Shown: piece after piece, positions 36,290 to 49,025 of the stretch
How the letters are laid out: the number at the start of each line of letters is the position of its first letter
Position numbering within the stretch: position 1 is the first letter of the stretch
Origin: Ctenosaura bakeri
Taxonomy: Eukaryota; Chordata; Lepidosauria; Squamata; Iguanidae
Assembly (NCBI GenBank): GCA_948474755.1
Contig: CAOLHI010000079.1
Coordinates: 1,054,001 to 1,118,000 of the forward strand
Direction of reading: 5' to 3'
DNA: 64,000 nt
Program-made: the position numbers and the translations under genes
Notes under the pieces: generated by a model
Database searches by the model: none
Told to the model about the DNA's origin: nothing
What the model saw: the letters and a program-made list of their open reading frames with translations, nothing else

Positions 36290-37900
36290 AGATCCTCATG
36301 ATCCTATGATCTTCATGAAACAGAGAATGGCCGGGGGCAGATTCAGAAGCTGTTCAGCAAGCGGGAAGAAGGAATACCAATCCACAGTGCCACTAAAAGG
36401 ATGTGCACATCCAAAAGGGAAACATAGGCATGCATACATTTCTAGCAGGATGCAAGCTTCAGTTTAAAAAATTATAATTAAAAGAATCTCTGTTGTCATA
36501 AAGGATGCAAAAGATGGATGCTACTGTTTTATAGAACGAGGTATGTTCAACCCAGCAATCACAAGCATTTGCTCCCTTCTGAAAATGCTTCTCTGAAAAC
36601 TCCTTTACGGGAAGAGCCTAACTCGCTTTTGTCTCTTTCTGTATTTCCTGGCTTTGATGTCTCCCTCTATCTCCTCTCCTCTCAAGTGAAAGCCAAAGGG
36701 AGCTAATGGCCCTGCAGCCCTGTGGAATGAGCAACAGGCATTCAGCACACGACGTGTAACATCCACAAAGCTGATCTACAATATTTCCAGGAAATCTCTT
36801 CCTGCCAGAAAGAGACAGTAAAAACAATAAGGCGCTCTTCTTGCCATCACATACAGGAATGCTTGTGAAAGAAAGATGACAATACTAAGGAGATGGCGAG
36901 TAACAGACTCAGAATTTGTACTGGGCACAGAGTTGACAACAATAGCTATGGGGAACCTCAGCCCCACAGGCTGTCCCCATTTGGTTCTCCAGCTCCATTC
37001 TGGCTTTCCCTCTGACCAATAATTGAAGAGAAAGAATTTCCCATCCTCCTTCCTATGTTACACTTACCTTTTAAATTGACCTACACTGACCTCAATGGAG
37101 ATTTTTTAAAAACTCTAGCTAAAGGTAGCGGCATTTTTGGTGAGGATGCTGCTAGGAAGGAAAGGGCAAATCCTCTTTTCCTCAGTTCTAAACTCCCCAT
37201 GAAAACTTGCACCATTTCCAATGCAATAAGGTTTTTTAAAAGCTTCCATTAGTGCCACTGTAAGATTTTTAAAAAGTCCTCATTGCAGTAGAGAGAAGTG
37301 CGTGTGAATGTGTGTGAGGGAGATGGGGAGAGATAAAATAATGCTACCTGAGGAATCATATCAGAGCTGTAGCAGTTTTGGGTGTTTCCAAGAACTTTCC
37401 AACTTGCTTGCCTAGAACTACTAGTTCAGCCTTTCCTCCAAGAGAGACAGAGGCAGAGAAAGAGATTCCTCACCTCTACACAAGAACACTCACTAAACTT
37501 CAAAGGAGGATTGCAATCTGCAGTACTCCAGTGAAAAGTCAGAGCAATAGTGGACATGCATACTTATACTCCTCTGTCCTGACAGTCAGGTAAATCTGTT
37601 ACTATCCAGAGACACCGGTACTTGAAAAGGAACATGAAGCACTGCTGCCAGGTTGAACAATGAAGGTAAGGGCTTGGCTGAAAGGCATGCATACAACACA
37701 CACAAGGCAGTGCTGGGAGCTGAAACAGCCACAACTTTGTTGGGATACTGCTGACCAGCCTACCGATGAATGATTCTGCCACCAACCTGCCTGGTGGAGT
37801 AAACCAGCAAGATAGCAGTGAGTGAGATCCTCCCTCCCTCCTTCCTGTAGACCAGGAAAAAACTCCAAAGACTTGCTGCCTGGGGACAGGATCTGCTCGT
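36290..37900. other. Non-coding, nothing recognised
   Basis: This is presumed METTL24 intron. No repeat family, exon or RNA gene could be supported. Open frames on the - strand near 37564-37974 are shadows of the gypsy-like sequence to the right. Confidence 0.4.
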
Positions 37901-37919
37901 GGGCATCCCCATAAGCTTC

Positions 37920-38550
37920 TCTGGCAGCAAGGAAGGTGGCTGTGATAGATGATGCCTCTGAGATCGAGGAGCAACTGATTGTGCCAAGGACTGAGTCAGT
38001 GAGTGTGACAGAGATGCCTCTGAGATCAAGAAGCAACTGAGTGTGCTAAGAACGGAGCCAGTGAATGAGTAAATCAACTTTCAAACCTCCCCCACACTGG
38101 AACATCAAACACAGACAGAGTTGCCCTGGCCAGCTCATGACAGAGAGGGAACCAGCACTGATTCAGAGGAGTTACAGCCACCTATGCCCATCAGCCCTCA
38201 ATCACGTAGAAGGCTGAAACAGGCTGCTCAGAGGGAAGCTGCATGGACTACGTTGAAGAAACAATAACAACCAGCACCTGTTCACAGTGGCTATTTAAGT
38301 CTGCAGGTGTGGTTGCTCTTTGCTTGCAGCAAATTACTAGCAAGCCCTCATGACCTTTGTGTCTCCTGCTCCCTGAAACCCTCTAGACGGGTCTCTGCCT
38401 CTTGAACCTTAGCACTGGACTTTGACCTGGCTTGGCTTGCGTTTTTCCTTGTGTTTGGTGAATTTGGACTCTCCCTGCAAGTATTCCTGACCTCCCTCCT
38501 CCCCTTGCTGGCTGAGGCTTGGCAGGGAGAGAATCCTGACAGTGGTGGGG
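37920..38550 (+). mobile_element. Gypsy-like 3' end and LTR-like region
   Basis: The left part has two tandem ~62-bp units starting 'gatgcctctgagatc', coding-like for SEIEEQLIVP. A short decayed frame follows ending SPQSRRRLKQAAQREA and a stop. Then comes an LTR-like region with 'tggctatttaagtctgcagg', a 'gaccttt...ctggcttggcttgcg' block, and the terminus CTGACAGT near 38541. It resembles the - strand element at 3606-4518. No primer-binding site or pol domain is certain. Confidence 0.5.
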
Positions 38551-38639
38551 GAACAGCTGGCACAAACTACGAGGGCCCAGAAGTCCAGATGGGGGCCTTG
38601 TGCCTAAGTACATTGTACATTTTTTCTTTTTTCTGGTAG

Positions 38640-41080
38640 GACTGTTATTTATTCAATATTTCTGATATCTGTTGTAAAATTGGTGAATGTCAAAGAAAAT
38701 GATAATAATATAAAATTCTATGTAATGAGTTTTAGCCAGTCCACAAGGGGATCAAAACTGCCATTGAGTGGGCCAGAAAAGGAAGCTGGACTCCTCAAGA
38801 GTCACTCTTGCATTTGCCAAGAGAAGTGACCTGACTATGGGAGCAAAGAAGGAAAGTCTGCCCACCTCCATCTGAGTCAGGGTCCAGGCTGCTCGCCCAT
38901 TCTGCCTTCCCGTCTGCTGTAACAAATGACCACCTCTCTCTTCTCCGACCTCATCCACCTTGTCCACCCACCTGCCTGCCTTCTGTGCTGCCAGGAATGC
39001 TGCAGGCATGCCAATTAGTAGCCTCCACCTCCAGCAGCATGTCCCTGGAGTCTCTTCCCAGCCTACAGGAAATTAGAGAGGAAGGACAGGAATGGAAGAC
39101 GAATCCTTTCCTCGAAACCCTCCCATTCATGCACAGTCAAGACACTCTTTCCTGCTCAGCCCAAATGCATCACAATGGTGATGGTGTCCAAGATCTGCTG
39201 CTGGCAAACAGTTGGAGGGGGCACCCAAAAGACTTTTTTTTTCCACTGTGGACCCAACACGTTCCTTACAAGTCTGCACATTGGTGTGAGCCATTGAGTA
39301 TTTTCTCTGCCAACTCAGGCCAAGGCTGTGGTGATGAGCCCCCAAAATGGGCCCACCCTAAAATGCCTCCATCTCCAAGTTGTAAGGAATCTTTACAACT
39401 GAGTAATGGGCACACACATTCATGGACCCAGCCCAATGCCAAAAGCACCAGCCTCAAGAGGTGACAGGATATAATACATCCAGCAGGTATAATCCAAAGA
39501 CCAACATTGCAATACCCATGGCTATCCACAATTAACTAGACCCACACTAAAAACAGAAACTTAGGAAGAGATGATGGGGAAGAAAAAGGTTGGCCAGCAG
39601 TGTCACCAAGGCAGGCTTCAGTTCTAACATCCACTCTGGAGAGTCCTTCCTATAGCAAGCCAATCAGCCTTGCAACTAGATGTTCTCTCCTGCCATTCAT
39701 GCACAGCCTGCCTTTTGAGGGCGGCTCCCTGAGAAGAAGCTACTCCACCCGAAGAAATGACACCCTGCTTCACTTCTGTGCTGTCCTCAGCCAGCAGATG
39801 GGGGCTCCCACCAGGTCTAGAGGGTTGGTCAAAGGCTGGACCACCATCCTTTCACCAGCCTTCTTCTTCTGAGCAGTGAAGGCTGGCGGGTCTTATAACC
39901 ACTAGCACGTAGGATGACTAAATGTTGATGGAGATGTTAAGTGGAGATGAGGAGAAATCCTGGGTTTGGGGAAAAAAGTAAAAAGTTAAAAAATTTAAAA
40001 GGGGGGGTGAGAAAAAAAGAAGGAGCACTTAATCCACATATGGTTTTGGCTTCACCACCATCATTTCTATCTCCACCCAACATTGGATCCAGCCAATTTA
40101 CTCTGGATCCACAGCTCTATATAGAAAGAAGAAGTACCCCACCTGTACCACAGGAATATGTAAGTTCTCTGTCTCAAATTTTGTGTAGCTAAAAAGCTTA
40201 ACAGCAGACACCTTAACCACCTGAAATATATTGTACCCTGGTGCTGTAAATTACCCTTGGGAGAAAGAAAAGATTGTTATTTTATTGATTCATTGTGCCT
40301 TTGCAGCATTATGTTACATGAATAATTTGTTTCCCGGTGCTATATTGTCATTCATTCTTTCACACACAGATGGCAGCTAGGGGAGAATGGTAAACTAAAT
40401 CTGTACGGAATCAAATAATAAGAGGTAGGGAAAGAACAGACACTTCTCATTTCTAAAGAGCAGATTCCACTTGCTCTACCCATAGAGGCATGGAGCTGCC
40501 ACGGGCTCAGGAACTTAAAAGAAAAGGAAAAAAAGGAAAACCAGAGCCAAATCACCACAGAGTCTTGGACTATAGAGATAATTCTTATCCAGTTCCTTTA
40601 TGTGGTGGTGGGGAAGAGAAACAGGAGTCCATTTCTAGACATACAGAATGAAAGCTCGCGTGCCAACCAGCCTCTCCATAAGAGCAGAAGATGCTTTAGT
40701 ATCAGCAACAGCAAGGTTAATGGGATTTTTCCAATCTGCCCGTGGTGACCTGACAGCCATTTAAAGTTCCCTACAGAGAACAATCTGCTCAGAGTGAGAG
40801 TACCTGAGAGGAGCTATTTGTCAGTGTTATTCCAGTACTTAACACAGCTTGTGATGAGAGCCACCAGGGAGGAAGGAACAGCAATCCACTATGTATCAGG
40901 TTTCTTCTTTCTCTGCACTTAACAAGGATCATACCACATCACCAGCATTTGGGCCCAGAGAGATTTAGGTTACATAGCAATAGCCTCAAAGTTCAGCAAA
41001 GTTCTGTGGATAAGGGAGAGAAAGGAAAGGAAAGAAAGTTCCCTAATTTCCATGCTTGGCAAAAAAAAATCAAAATCCAC
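38640..41080. other. Non-coding, nothing recognised
   Basis: This is presumed METTL24 intron. The 159-codon open frame at 38985-39464 has a counter-frame on the other strand and no recognisable domain or splice context, so it is not called. Confidence 0.4.
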
Positions 41081-41083
41081 ATG

Positions 41084-41213
41084 CTGTGTGTGTGTGCGTG
41101 TGTGTGCATGCATGCATGCATGTATGTGTGCTTGTGTATGTTTGATTAAGCTATGCACAAACAAGGACAAACTTACATTGATTAAGCTATGCACAAACAA
41201 GGACAAACCTACA
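41084..41213 (+). repeat. (TG)n/(TGCA)n tract plus 36-bp tandem duplication
   Basis: A TG/TGCA tract runs to about 41140. Two adjacent 36-bp units follow at 41142-41177 and 41178-41213, both starting 'ttgattaagctatgcacaaa', with one base difference near the end. The near identity suggests recent slippage duplication. Confidence 0.85.
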
Positions 41214-41699
41214 CATATGCTGGTGTTTTGATATTTTCTCATCCCTTATAAGACCAGGATTTGGAGTATCCATTGTGCTCTTAGGGCCCAAGCTCCACTT
41301 TGAGATTTTGATGCTAGGATGTCAGTGCCTTGTTAAAGAGCTGCTTGTTTGCTCCACAATGTTCCTCATGAGGACTAGGTAAATCTGAAGGAACAACGCG
41401 AATTGCAATTTGCAAGTCTTAGCGATAAGCTCATTTGCTCCCAGCTCTCCAACATGACACTGCCTGCATGCCTGTCTCTCTATCTCTCTCATGCACACCA
41501 AGTAAATACATAGTATGTTCACAAAAGTAAATACATAGTCCAAACCAATCCAGAGAGTAAATCTGGGAGCAAGTTCTTTTATTTAACAGCCCCACACTCT
41601 TAAGTGTTGAGGTCTATTCAAAACCAGACCAAGACATTTTGCTGTCTGAACTGATTGTCAATACATTGCTAGTTACATAAGCTTTCCCCAACTTGGTCC

Positions 41700-41795
41700 T
41701 TTCCAAACAACAACTACTATCAGCCCCACCTAACATAGCCAGTAGTCTGGGATAATGGGGTTTGTAGTTCAAATATACAGAAGGCACTGTGCTTA
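41700..41795. repeat. Short palindromic repeat fragments
   Basis: 'caacaactactatcagcccc' and 'ataatggggtttgtagttc' match the foldback family at 20790. Confidence 0.5.
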
Positions 41796-42299
41796 TCTGA
41801 AGATCCATCAAGTCCATCATCACTTTCAGGAGTGGCTACCAGATGATGTTGGATATAAGCAGAACATTCAGCTGAGATAGGCAACTGCACAGAAACAAGA
41901 GTCCAATTTTCAACACCCCAATGCTCCCCTAATGGGCTGCACCCCCACCTAACCATGCCAAAATATTTTGTGCTCCCTCTCTTCCTCTTTCAAAAATGGC
42001 AACCAGAAGATATCACTTTCTACCACCATTTTGAAGGAGACACAGAGAAAAAAGAAGATATTTGAGAGATAGTGGGAGTTCTGAGGGGCTTCTGAGGTTT
42101 TGTTTTTGTTTTTTTATGTTTACACACATCAGGAGGCTTTGGTGAGATTTTAGGCAATTTTTCTGTGGGGATGATGAGGGTGAGGGATGAGGGTAACAAA
42201 ACAGCATTCCCCAATCTGAGAAAAGATATGGTCAAAGCTGTTGGGAGTTGGAGCCCAGCAATATCTGGAGAGTCACAGTCTGGAGAAGGCTGCTAGGCT

Positions 42300-43628
42300 A
42301 TAGATGCCAAAACTGCACTAATGACCGGACTTTTCTGACTTACATTTCTAGCTTTCTCAAAAACAAAACACCTATTTCACTTTTCATACTCTGTTATACA
42401 AACTAAGGCTCACACACTGTAAAAAGCTTTACAGGGGTGCTTCCCTCCACCTTATTAAAAAAAAAACCCTTAACCTCTTTTGCAATCACTCATTAACAAA
42501 CTGAGTAGTTCCTTGCTCAACACATTTATCTGCCCCACTGGGTGTCATGGAAGAAGGTTGTAAACCTAGATAAAAAGAGTCTGCTAACAATGTGAACAAT
42601 CTAGCTAAAAAAAAGGCATTGATTTCCAATCGGAGAAGATTCAGCATGCTTCTCTCACTGAAATCAGGAAAGCTAATAATGCAACGCCGTGTATGTTTAT
42701 TTGGAAGAAGGTCCTTTTATATTCAGTGGGACTTGCTCTTCCAAGAAGATAAGATTGCTGTGTCAGGATGTAGTCCTAGATCCACTCACCTGGAAGTTTA
42801 TTCCCACTGTGCTTAACAGGGCTTCTGAGCTGGCACACATAGGGTTGGTTGCCACTTTGTTTTTGTTGGATCATGCCCAAGTTAGCCTATATATTTCTTC
42901 CTCCTGCCCTTTACCCTCCCCAACTCTCTTACTTTAATAGCATGGTTGTTAAACAGAGAGGAAATAGGCTAATGAACAAAGAGGATCAACACAGAATATC
43001 ACCAGGGGAATCTAAACAGGGCGAAGGTTACAGTGGGCATAATACAGTGTGTGCATGAAGGGGACTACATCTATGATTGGGTTTGCTCTTGGTCTGCCAC
43101 AGGGAAAGGGATTATCCACCCCATCTGAATTCTGGCTCTCAGAATTCCTTACCTTCAGACAATGGGTGCTTACGACATTCACTCCTGTCTGCTAGTCTTT
43201 TTTTTTTCTCTAATAAAAGTTATATGTGCCCCTGCCCATATTATGCTATACAACCTTTTCTAACTCCCTAAAGTGCTTGTTTCCTCCATAGCCTATTATC
43301 TCCTCCTGCTGTCATGTCACCTCAAAACATCATGAGAGCTCACTAGATAATCTCTTATGCACTATTTCCAAAGATTTTCCACAGAATATAACAATAGGCA
43401 CAGCATTATTTGTGCCAGGAAAACCTGCATGATATCTTTTGCATAAGTCTTGTTTCCTGACTCCAGGGAAAAGTATAAGGGAGATGACAGTGTGTCTATG
43501 TGTTAGAAAGAGGTACAGTCACTTCCAAGTAAAAAAAAAGGTTGGCTCAGCTTACACCTGCCCACAGGTTTGAGGAGGGAACTCAGTCAGGATGCACATG
43601 CAGCCAAGGAGACACAGAGTGGAGAAAC
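42300..43628. other. Non-coding, nothing recognised
   Basis: No supported gene or repeat family was seen; open frames here are short and unlike known proteins. Confidence 0.35.
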
Positions 43629-43636
43629 ATCTGGAC

Positions 43637-44010
43637 CAGGGGGTGGGCAAAGTATGGCCCCACAGGGCCATTTTTGTGTCCCTCAAGGATGAATAAAATG
43701 CAAAAAAAGGTTTTGCTCCCAAATGCCCTCTAGTCTAGAGGGTTACTTTCACAATATTTTGGCCCACTTTGGGCCATTTTAGATCGAGGAAAGGCCTTTT
43801 AGAAATAGGAAGTAATGTTTGTTGTTAACAAAGTCCTCTCCTAGGTCTAAAGTGGCTCATGGGGACCTAAAACACAGAGAAAATGCCCATCCTAGAGGGT
43901 AATTGGGGGCAAAATGTTGGGGTTTGGATGGATACAGTGGACAGTGCAGTATTCCAAGTTCTCCTGGGGGGCTAATGTGGCTCCCTAACCACCAACAATT
44001 CCCCTCCCCA
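43637..44010 (+). mobile_element. hAT-like MITE with 8-bp target duplication
   Basis: It begins CAGGGGGTGGGCAAAGTATGG-like sequence, split here as 'cagggggtgggcaaa' and 'gtatggcc', a hAT-type terminus. The right end 'cccctcccca' is degenerate. Flanking 8-mers ATCTGGAC (43629-43636) and ATCTAGAC (44011-44018) differ at one base, fitting the 8-bp duplication of hAT elements. The element is 374 bp with no coding capacity. Confidence 0.7.
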
Positions 44011-45006
44011 ATCTAGACAAAAATGGAGCAGGCAACATTTAGATGTGTATGTGTTTAAGAGAATCATAACAACTGCAGGAGCATGTGAAAGACAAAAGGT
44101 CATATTTTGAAACAAGGAGAACTTTTTCAACAATTTCTATGAACTGCTACAATGGTTTGACACTAATCAGTGTTGTACAGTTTTTTAAAAAAAAGAAACA
44201 GGAACATTTGCAGCTAAAAGGAGTATGTTATCGGTGGATTCTCCCAGAGTCAATGAGACTATTGAGTTTCTTTGATTTTCAGGCCAGCATTTCATCATTC
44301 CCTTGCCCACACACCTCACAGCAACTTTTAAAGACTTTAATGTGCTTCATAAAGAATCCAAAGAAAGAAAGAAAAATCCCCAATGCCTCCCCCCCTTTTA
44401 AATATAGCCAACCTCTGTTCTTCACACTTCAAGGTCAGCAAGCCACACATTTTAGCCCTGTTTCAGATTTACACTGGAAATGTATAACCTGGAAAGCTGC
44501 ATCTAAATGACAGCACTTTGTTAGAAACAACTGATGCAATTTAAATAGTGTGTATGAGCATGGTTTACTAAAATAAAACCTTTTTGTCTCTTGAGACATT
44601 TGAAGCAACACACACACAGAGTTTATTGCAGAAGAGTCCATATAAGGATGCAGTGAGAATCCTGCTGCATGCATTCTTTTCTTAAGGCCTCAGGAGAGCA
44701 CCAATGTCACTGGAGAGATGGAAGAGCAAAGGGAAAGGACAGAATAATAGGGCAAATGAACTTGAAGACCTTCTCCAGGCCTAAAGGAGTTGTATCCAGT
44801 GGTGTTCTGTCCAACACTGGAATGCAATCCAATAGCAGAACAGTCTATTCCCCTTTGATGCAGCCTCCTACTTGGTCCCTAGCTCTATACTCAAAGGTTA
44901 GGGTAGCCTCTAGAGCAGAATGGGAAAGGGAGGCAGTGGACAGAAGACCATGGAGAACTGTTGCCTGAGAAGAAATCCACTCCTGTGATGCTGGATGCAT
45001 AACTCA

Positions 45007-45429
45007 GGCCCTTTCCTCACAGCATTTTCCATGCAAAAGGGCACCTGGAGCATCATGCAATTGTGAGGAGTGATCTGCACAATGCACTCACAATCGCACA
45101 ACGCTCCAGGGGCCGGCAGGCGCCGATCACACACCTTTTCATTTAAGGCTAGAAGCCAAAAATGGTGCACGATTGCGCATTGTTCCGGGCTCCCGCGTGC
45201 ACTTACTTGGCATGTGGAGCCTCCAGAGCCACGCCGGTTGCACTTCCTGCCCCAGCGCAGCCTGGGAAAGTCCTAGGGGAGGTACTGCGGAAGGAAGAGG
45301 CAGGGCTCTCGCGCAAGCAGGCAGCTCATGTGGAGCAGAAGGACCCTGGACACGAGAGCCTCTCGTCAGAGGCTGCTCGCATGATCCCCGCACCCCAGCG
45401 CTGGAAGAAGATAAGGTGCAGAAAGGGCC
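45007..45429. mobile_element. PIF/Harbinger-like MITE, copy 1
   Basis: It begins GGCCCTTTCC and ends GAAAGGGCC, and is flanked on both sides by TCA (45004-45006 and 45430-45432). It is CpG-rich with internal dyads around 'caattgtgaggag' and 'cgattgcgcattg'. Sequence and order match copies at 48265 and 61661. Open frames on both strands here are not genes. Confidence 0.7.
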
Positions 45430-45744
45430 TCAGTGTTCACACCCATTCTGTGGAAGCAAACAGGGACTCAGCAACCACAGAGGGCGATCTAGCATAGCAG
45501 CTGCTGGTTTTCACCTTTAAAAAAAGAAAATATTTTTAAAGGACCCAGCATTTTAAAAAGAATTACCAGTTAGCTGCAGGCTAACCACCTCCAATGCCTC
45601 TGGACTCAGCAAGGCATTCTGCTGAGCAGTGGTGGGGACCAGAAAGACACTACAGAGCAAGACTGTTTAGCTTCTCCAGGAAGGAACTTTCCAGAACTTG
45701 GGAGTAGCTACCAAGAAGGTCCTCTCCAACATTCCCACCTGATG

Positions 45745-45965
45745 TATCTGCGAAATGGATCAATGGATTTGAGTGTGCCACTTTAGAATTTAAAAATGCT
45801 CTTTTCGCAGATGATCTTTTGCTGTTCATTTCAAAGCCCTAGCAGTTGATCCCTGTTTTGATGCTATTAATAAATCATTTCGGTAAAATATGTGGCTATT
45901 CAATTAACTGGTCCAGGTAAGAAATACAGCCAATGGGAGACAACAGGACAGACTTTAGAATATTT
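45745..45965 (+). mobile_element. L1-type LINE ORF2 fragment, left part of a split copy
   Basis: The + strand reads NALFADDLLLFISKP, with the L1 reverse transcriptase FADD active-site block at 45804-45815, followed by an in-frame stop. The sequence is interrupted by the opposite-strand L1 next to it and resumes near 47420. Confidence 0.8.
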
Positions 45966-45989
45966 AAAGCATGGCTGTTTCTATATTGC

Positions 45990-47410
45990 CCAAATTCTAT
46001 TACCACTTTTATTATTATAATTTTTATATCAAAGTTTCCAGATATTGAAAATAAAACCAATTAACATGCATACCACTTCTTTTACAGTTTGTACCACTTA
46101 TATAATATAATAATAATCCTCCCCTCATATTCCCCTTGATTCATTATTTAGCATTTCCCCCAAAATATATACTCTTTCTTAAACCTTTATGTGAACATAC
46201 TTTATATGAAATATCTTTTTCACATTGCCTATCATATATTACAATTTTACATACAATATATGGATAAAATTCTATCTTTTTTAACATACTCCCCACCTTT
46301 AGCTTCTCTCTTATATAATCATCTTTTTAATCCAATTCATTATCAGGCACTATTCTCACTCAAACTGCTGAGTAGAATTCCCTTTTATCAAACTGGAAAG
46401 TTTCTCCATCTCTATCATGTCCATAATTTTTTCTTTCTAATCATCAATTGATCTCTTCCCAGTGTTATGCATAGCATATTTTAAATGCTGTTATTAAATA
46501 AAGAACTATTTCCTTTTTTTCTCACAGTTCTTTTTGATTTCCAATTATATTTAGTAAATACAGTTCCAAATCATTTCAAATTTGCAAGACAATATTCTAG
46601 AGAATGAGTCATGATTATTTTTCCCAGTATTTCTTCACCACACGACAGGACCACCACATATGAAAGTAGGTGCCAATAGTCTTCTCACAGTCCAACAAAG
46701 TCCATTTCCTTAAGGCATCTTCACAAGTTTCTGGGGCATCATATATCATTTATGGAGCATCTTGTAGAGAGGTTCTCTCTTAAATTCAAACTTAAAGTGA
46801 ATTTAATGTCTAGGTTCCATGCCCCTTTCCATTTTTCTAATTCTATTGTATGTCCTATGTTTTGGGCTGATTTTTCTGTAGTTTCTTTTATCAATTCATG
46901 CTGCATCTCTCTCTCTCTCCAATAACATTTTATGGAATTTCGATATTGATTTCATTTGGTTTTTAAACAAAATTTCATCTATTTCATTTTCTTTTCTTTC
47001 AAACCCAGTGAGATTACTGTCTGTTTTAAATCTCTCCCAAATCTGTCTATATGGGAACCAATTCAATTCTCAACCTTGTTCTTTTAATTCTTCTGCTGTT
47101 AAAAGCACTGGGTTATTGTCTTTCCATTCACTTAAGTCCTTATATCTTATAATTTCTCCAGATATTGTTTCACTTATTTTAAAAGCTTCCTGTAGAGAAG
47201 TCCAAACAGGGAGCTTGCTGTAAATCTGGTTTTAATATTTTGCCAAACCTTTATCAGTGAATTCCTAATATAATGATCATTAAAATCTCTATTTATACTA
47301 TTTTTATTGTAATAGAGGTATCTGTTGCTGAATCTTTCCAATTCTAGCAGTTTAGAACTCTTCAGAGTAACCCATTCTTTAATCCATTCTAGGCAGCTTG
47401 ATTGGTAGTA
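45990..47410 (-). mobile_element. L1-type LINE 3' part, inserted in reverse
   Basis: On the - strand it reads the distal part of L1 ORF2: NWFPYRQIWERFKTD, parallel to SWFPYRQLKERFQMD in the L1 at 57938, and further on GTYFHMWWSCRVVKKYW, the C-terminal Cys/His-region block of ORF2. Frameshifts and stops are frequent. Its A/T-rich 3' tail lies near 45990-46020. It separates two halves of a + strand L1. Confidence 0.82.
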
Positions 47411-47419
47411 CAGTTACTT

Positions 47420-48245
47420 ATTACTTATTGAATTATAATTATCCCTAGGGACCTATCTCAAAGGATTACTCATAATATAAGTATGCTGATAAAGGATATT
47501 GCACAACATTTAGAGAATTGGGTGGGCATCAAGATAACTTTGTGGGTTATGGTAAGCATGATTAAAATCAATATTACACCTAGAATTGTTTATGTTATTC
47601 CTGGAATTCCTCTACTTATACCTTGCAAGTATTTTCAAAAACTAAATGCATCGTTTAGGAGATTTGGAGGAGGGGCTCATATCCTCATAGAATTTTAATG
47701 AAAAGGATGAAAATTCCAATCAAAGAGGGAAGGTTCACTCTTTCAGATCTTCTTACATATCAACAGGGATATCTGTTATCTTGTATTAATTTTTGGACAT
47801 ATCCACTTAAAGTAAGTAATCCCCCATGGTCAGCCTTGAGTCTTCATTTCTGGCATTGCTATTCAAATAGACAGTATCTGCTTCTAATTTTATAAAAGGG
47901 CAGTGTTTTGCCAACAATTTCAGCAGTTAGACCTGTGTAGCAAATATTGTTTCATCAATTGCAATTTGACCCATACACTCATGCCAAATTGACTTTATGG
48001 GAGAATCCAGATTAGAAAAATGGTAAGGAACTATTTTTATGGAAGGTATGGGCCAACAATGGGTTTGTTACCTTAAATGAGATATTTCATGTTGATGATG
48101 AGTTTTTGCCCTTTTCAGTGTTACGACAGCAGCTTAAACTACTTCTATCAGCTACATGGAAATATCTACAACTGAAACATTTGTTACAACCCAGATTTGG
48201 TCCTACAGCTTTAAGAGCATCTGAGATTCTCTTCATATTAGAGAC
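47420..48245 (+). mobile_element. L1-type LINE ORF2 fragment, right part of the split copy
   Basis: It reads IIIPRDLSQ, then WVMVSMIKINITPRIVYVIP and GIPLLIPCKYFQKLNASFRR, the thumb and connection region of L1 ORF2 that should follow the FADD block at 45804. Stops and frameshifts are present. Confidence 0.8.
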
Positions 48246-48264
48246 ATTAACTAAGGCCAACCAA

Positions 48265-48530
48265 GGCCCTTTTCACACAGCATTTGCCATGCGAAAGGGC
48301 CCCTCGAGCGTCGCACGAATGTGAGGAGTGGTCCACACAACACACAATTGTGCGACACTCCAGGGGCTGGTAGGCGCTGACCGTGCACTTTTTCATTTTT
48401 GGCTGTGAGTCGAAAATGGTGCGTGATCGCGCATTGCTCCGGGGCCCCGTACACACTTGCTGTGCATGCTGAGCTCCGGAGCCACAGTGCTTGCGCTTCC
48501 TGCCCCAGCGCAGCCTGGGAGTTTCCAGGG
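48265..48530 (+). mobile_element. PIF/Harbinger-like MITE, copy 2 (right end lost)
   Basis: It begins GGCCCTTTTCACACAGCA and follows copy 1 closely: 'cacaattgtgcgacactcca', 'cgtgatcgcgcattgctccg' and 'ctgccccagcgcagcctggg'. No GAAAGGGCC end follows. It abuts the L1 fragment. Confidence 0.7.
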
Positions 48531-49025
48531 AAGGCAAACTCTTTCACCAGTCTAATATATCAGGGGGGCAACTCTACATGTGCACAGCTGCCAAACCCAG
48601 TTTTTCCATACAAAACAAAGCACTGCAGTAGTCTAAAACAGATGGTTACATAGCATAGGCAATTGTGGCCTAGCTATTTTCATTCAGGCAAGGTCATGGC
48701 TTGTATATCAGATCAAGGCTGATAAAAAATCCTTCAAACCATAGTGAGCATTTGATCCTCTAATGGCAATGCCTTTAGTCAAACCGAATATCAGAATTAA
48801 TTTTTTTAAAAATGTCATAAAATTCATTTAATTTATTGGTTAAAATAATCCTTAAAAGGATTCATACTGCAGAGGACAGCTACCTTCCAACATTTAATAC
48901 CATAGATAAAAACTGGGAGCCAGCAGCAAGCAACATCAGAATGATGTCAAGATGGCAAACATTAGTAATGAGGAAAAACATGAAAGTTTCTGGCCCCTCT
49001 TCTCCCAACTGCTGTGTTAATGCAA

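Noticed and set aside
38985..39464. 159-codon + strand frame
   Set aside because: No known domain, similarly long frames on the opposite strand, no splice signals forming a gene, and position inside a presumed intron.
45162..45520. Frames of 111-115 codons on the + strand and 84 codons on the - strand
   Set aside because: They lie inside the CpG-rich MITE copy 1 and are not shared with the other copies.
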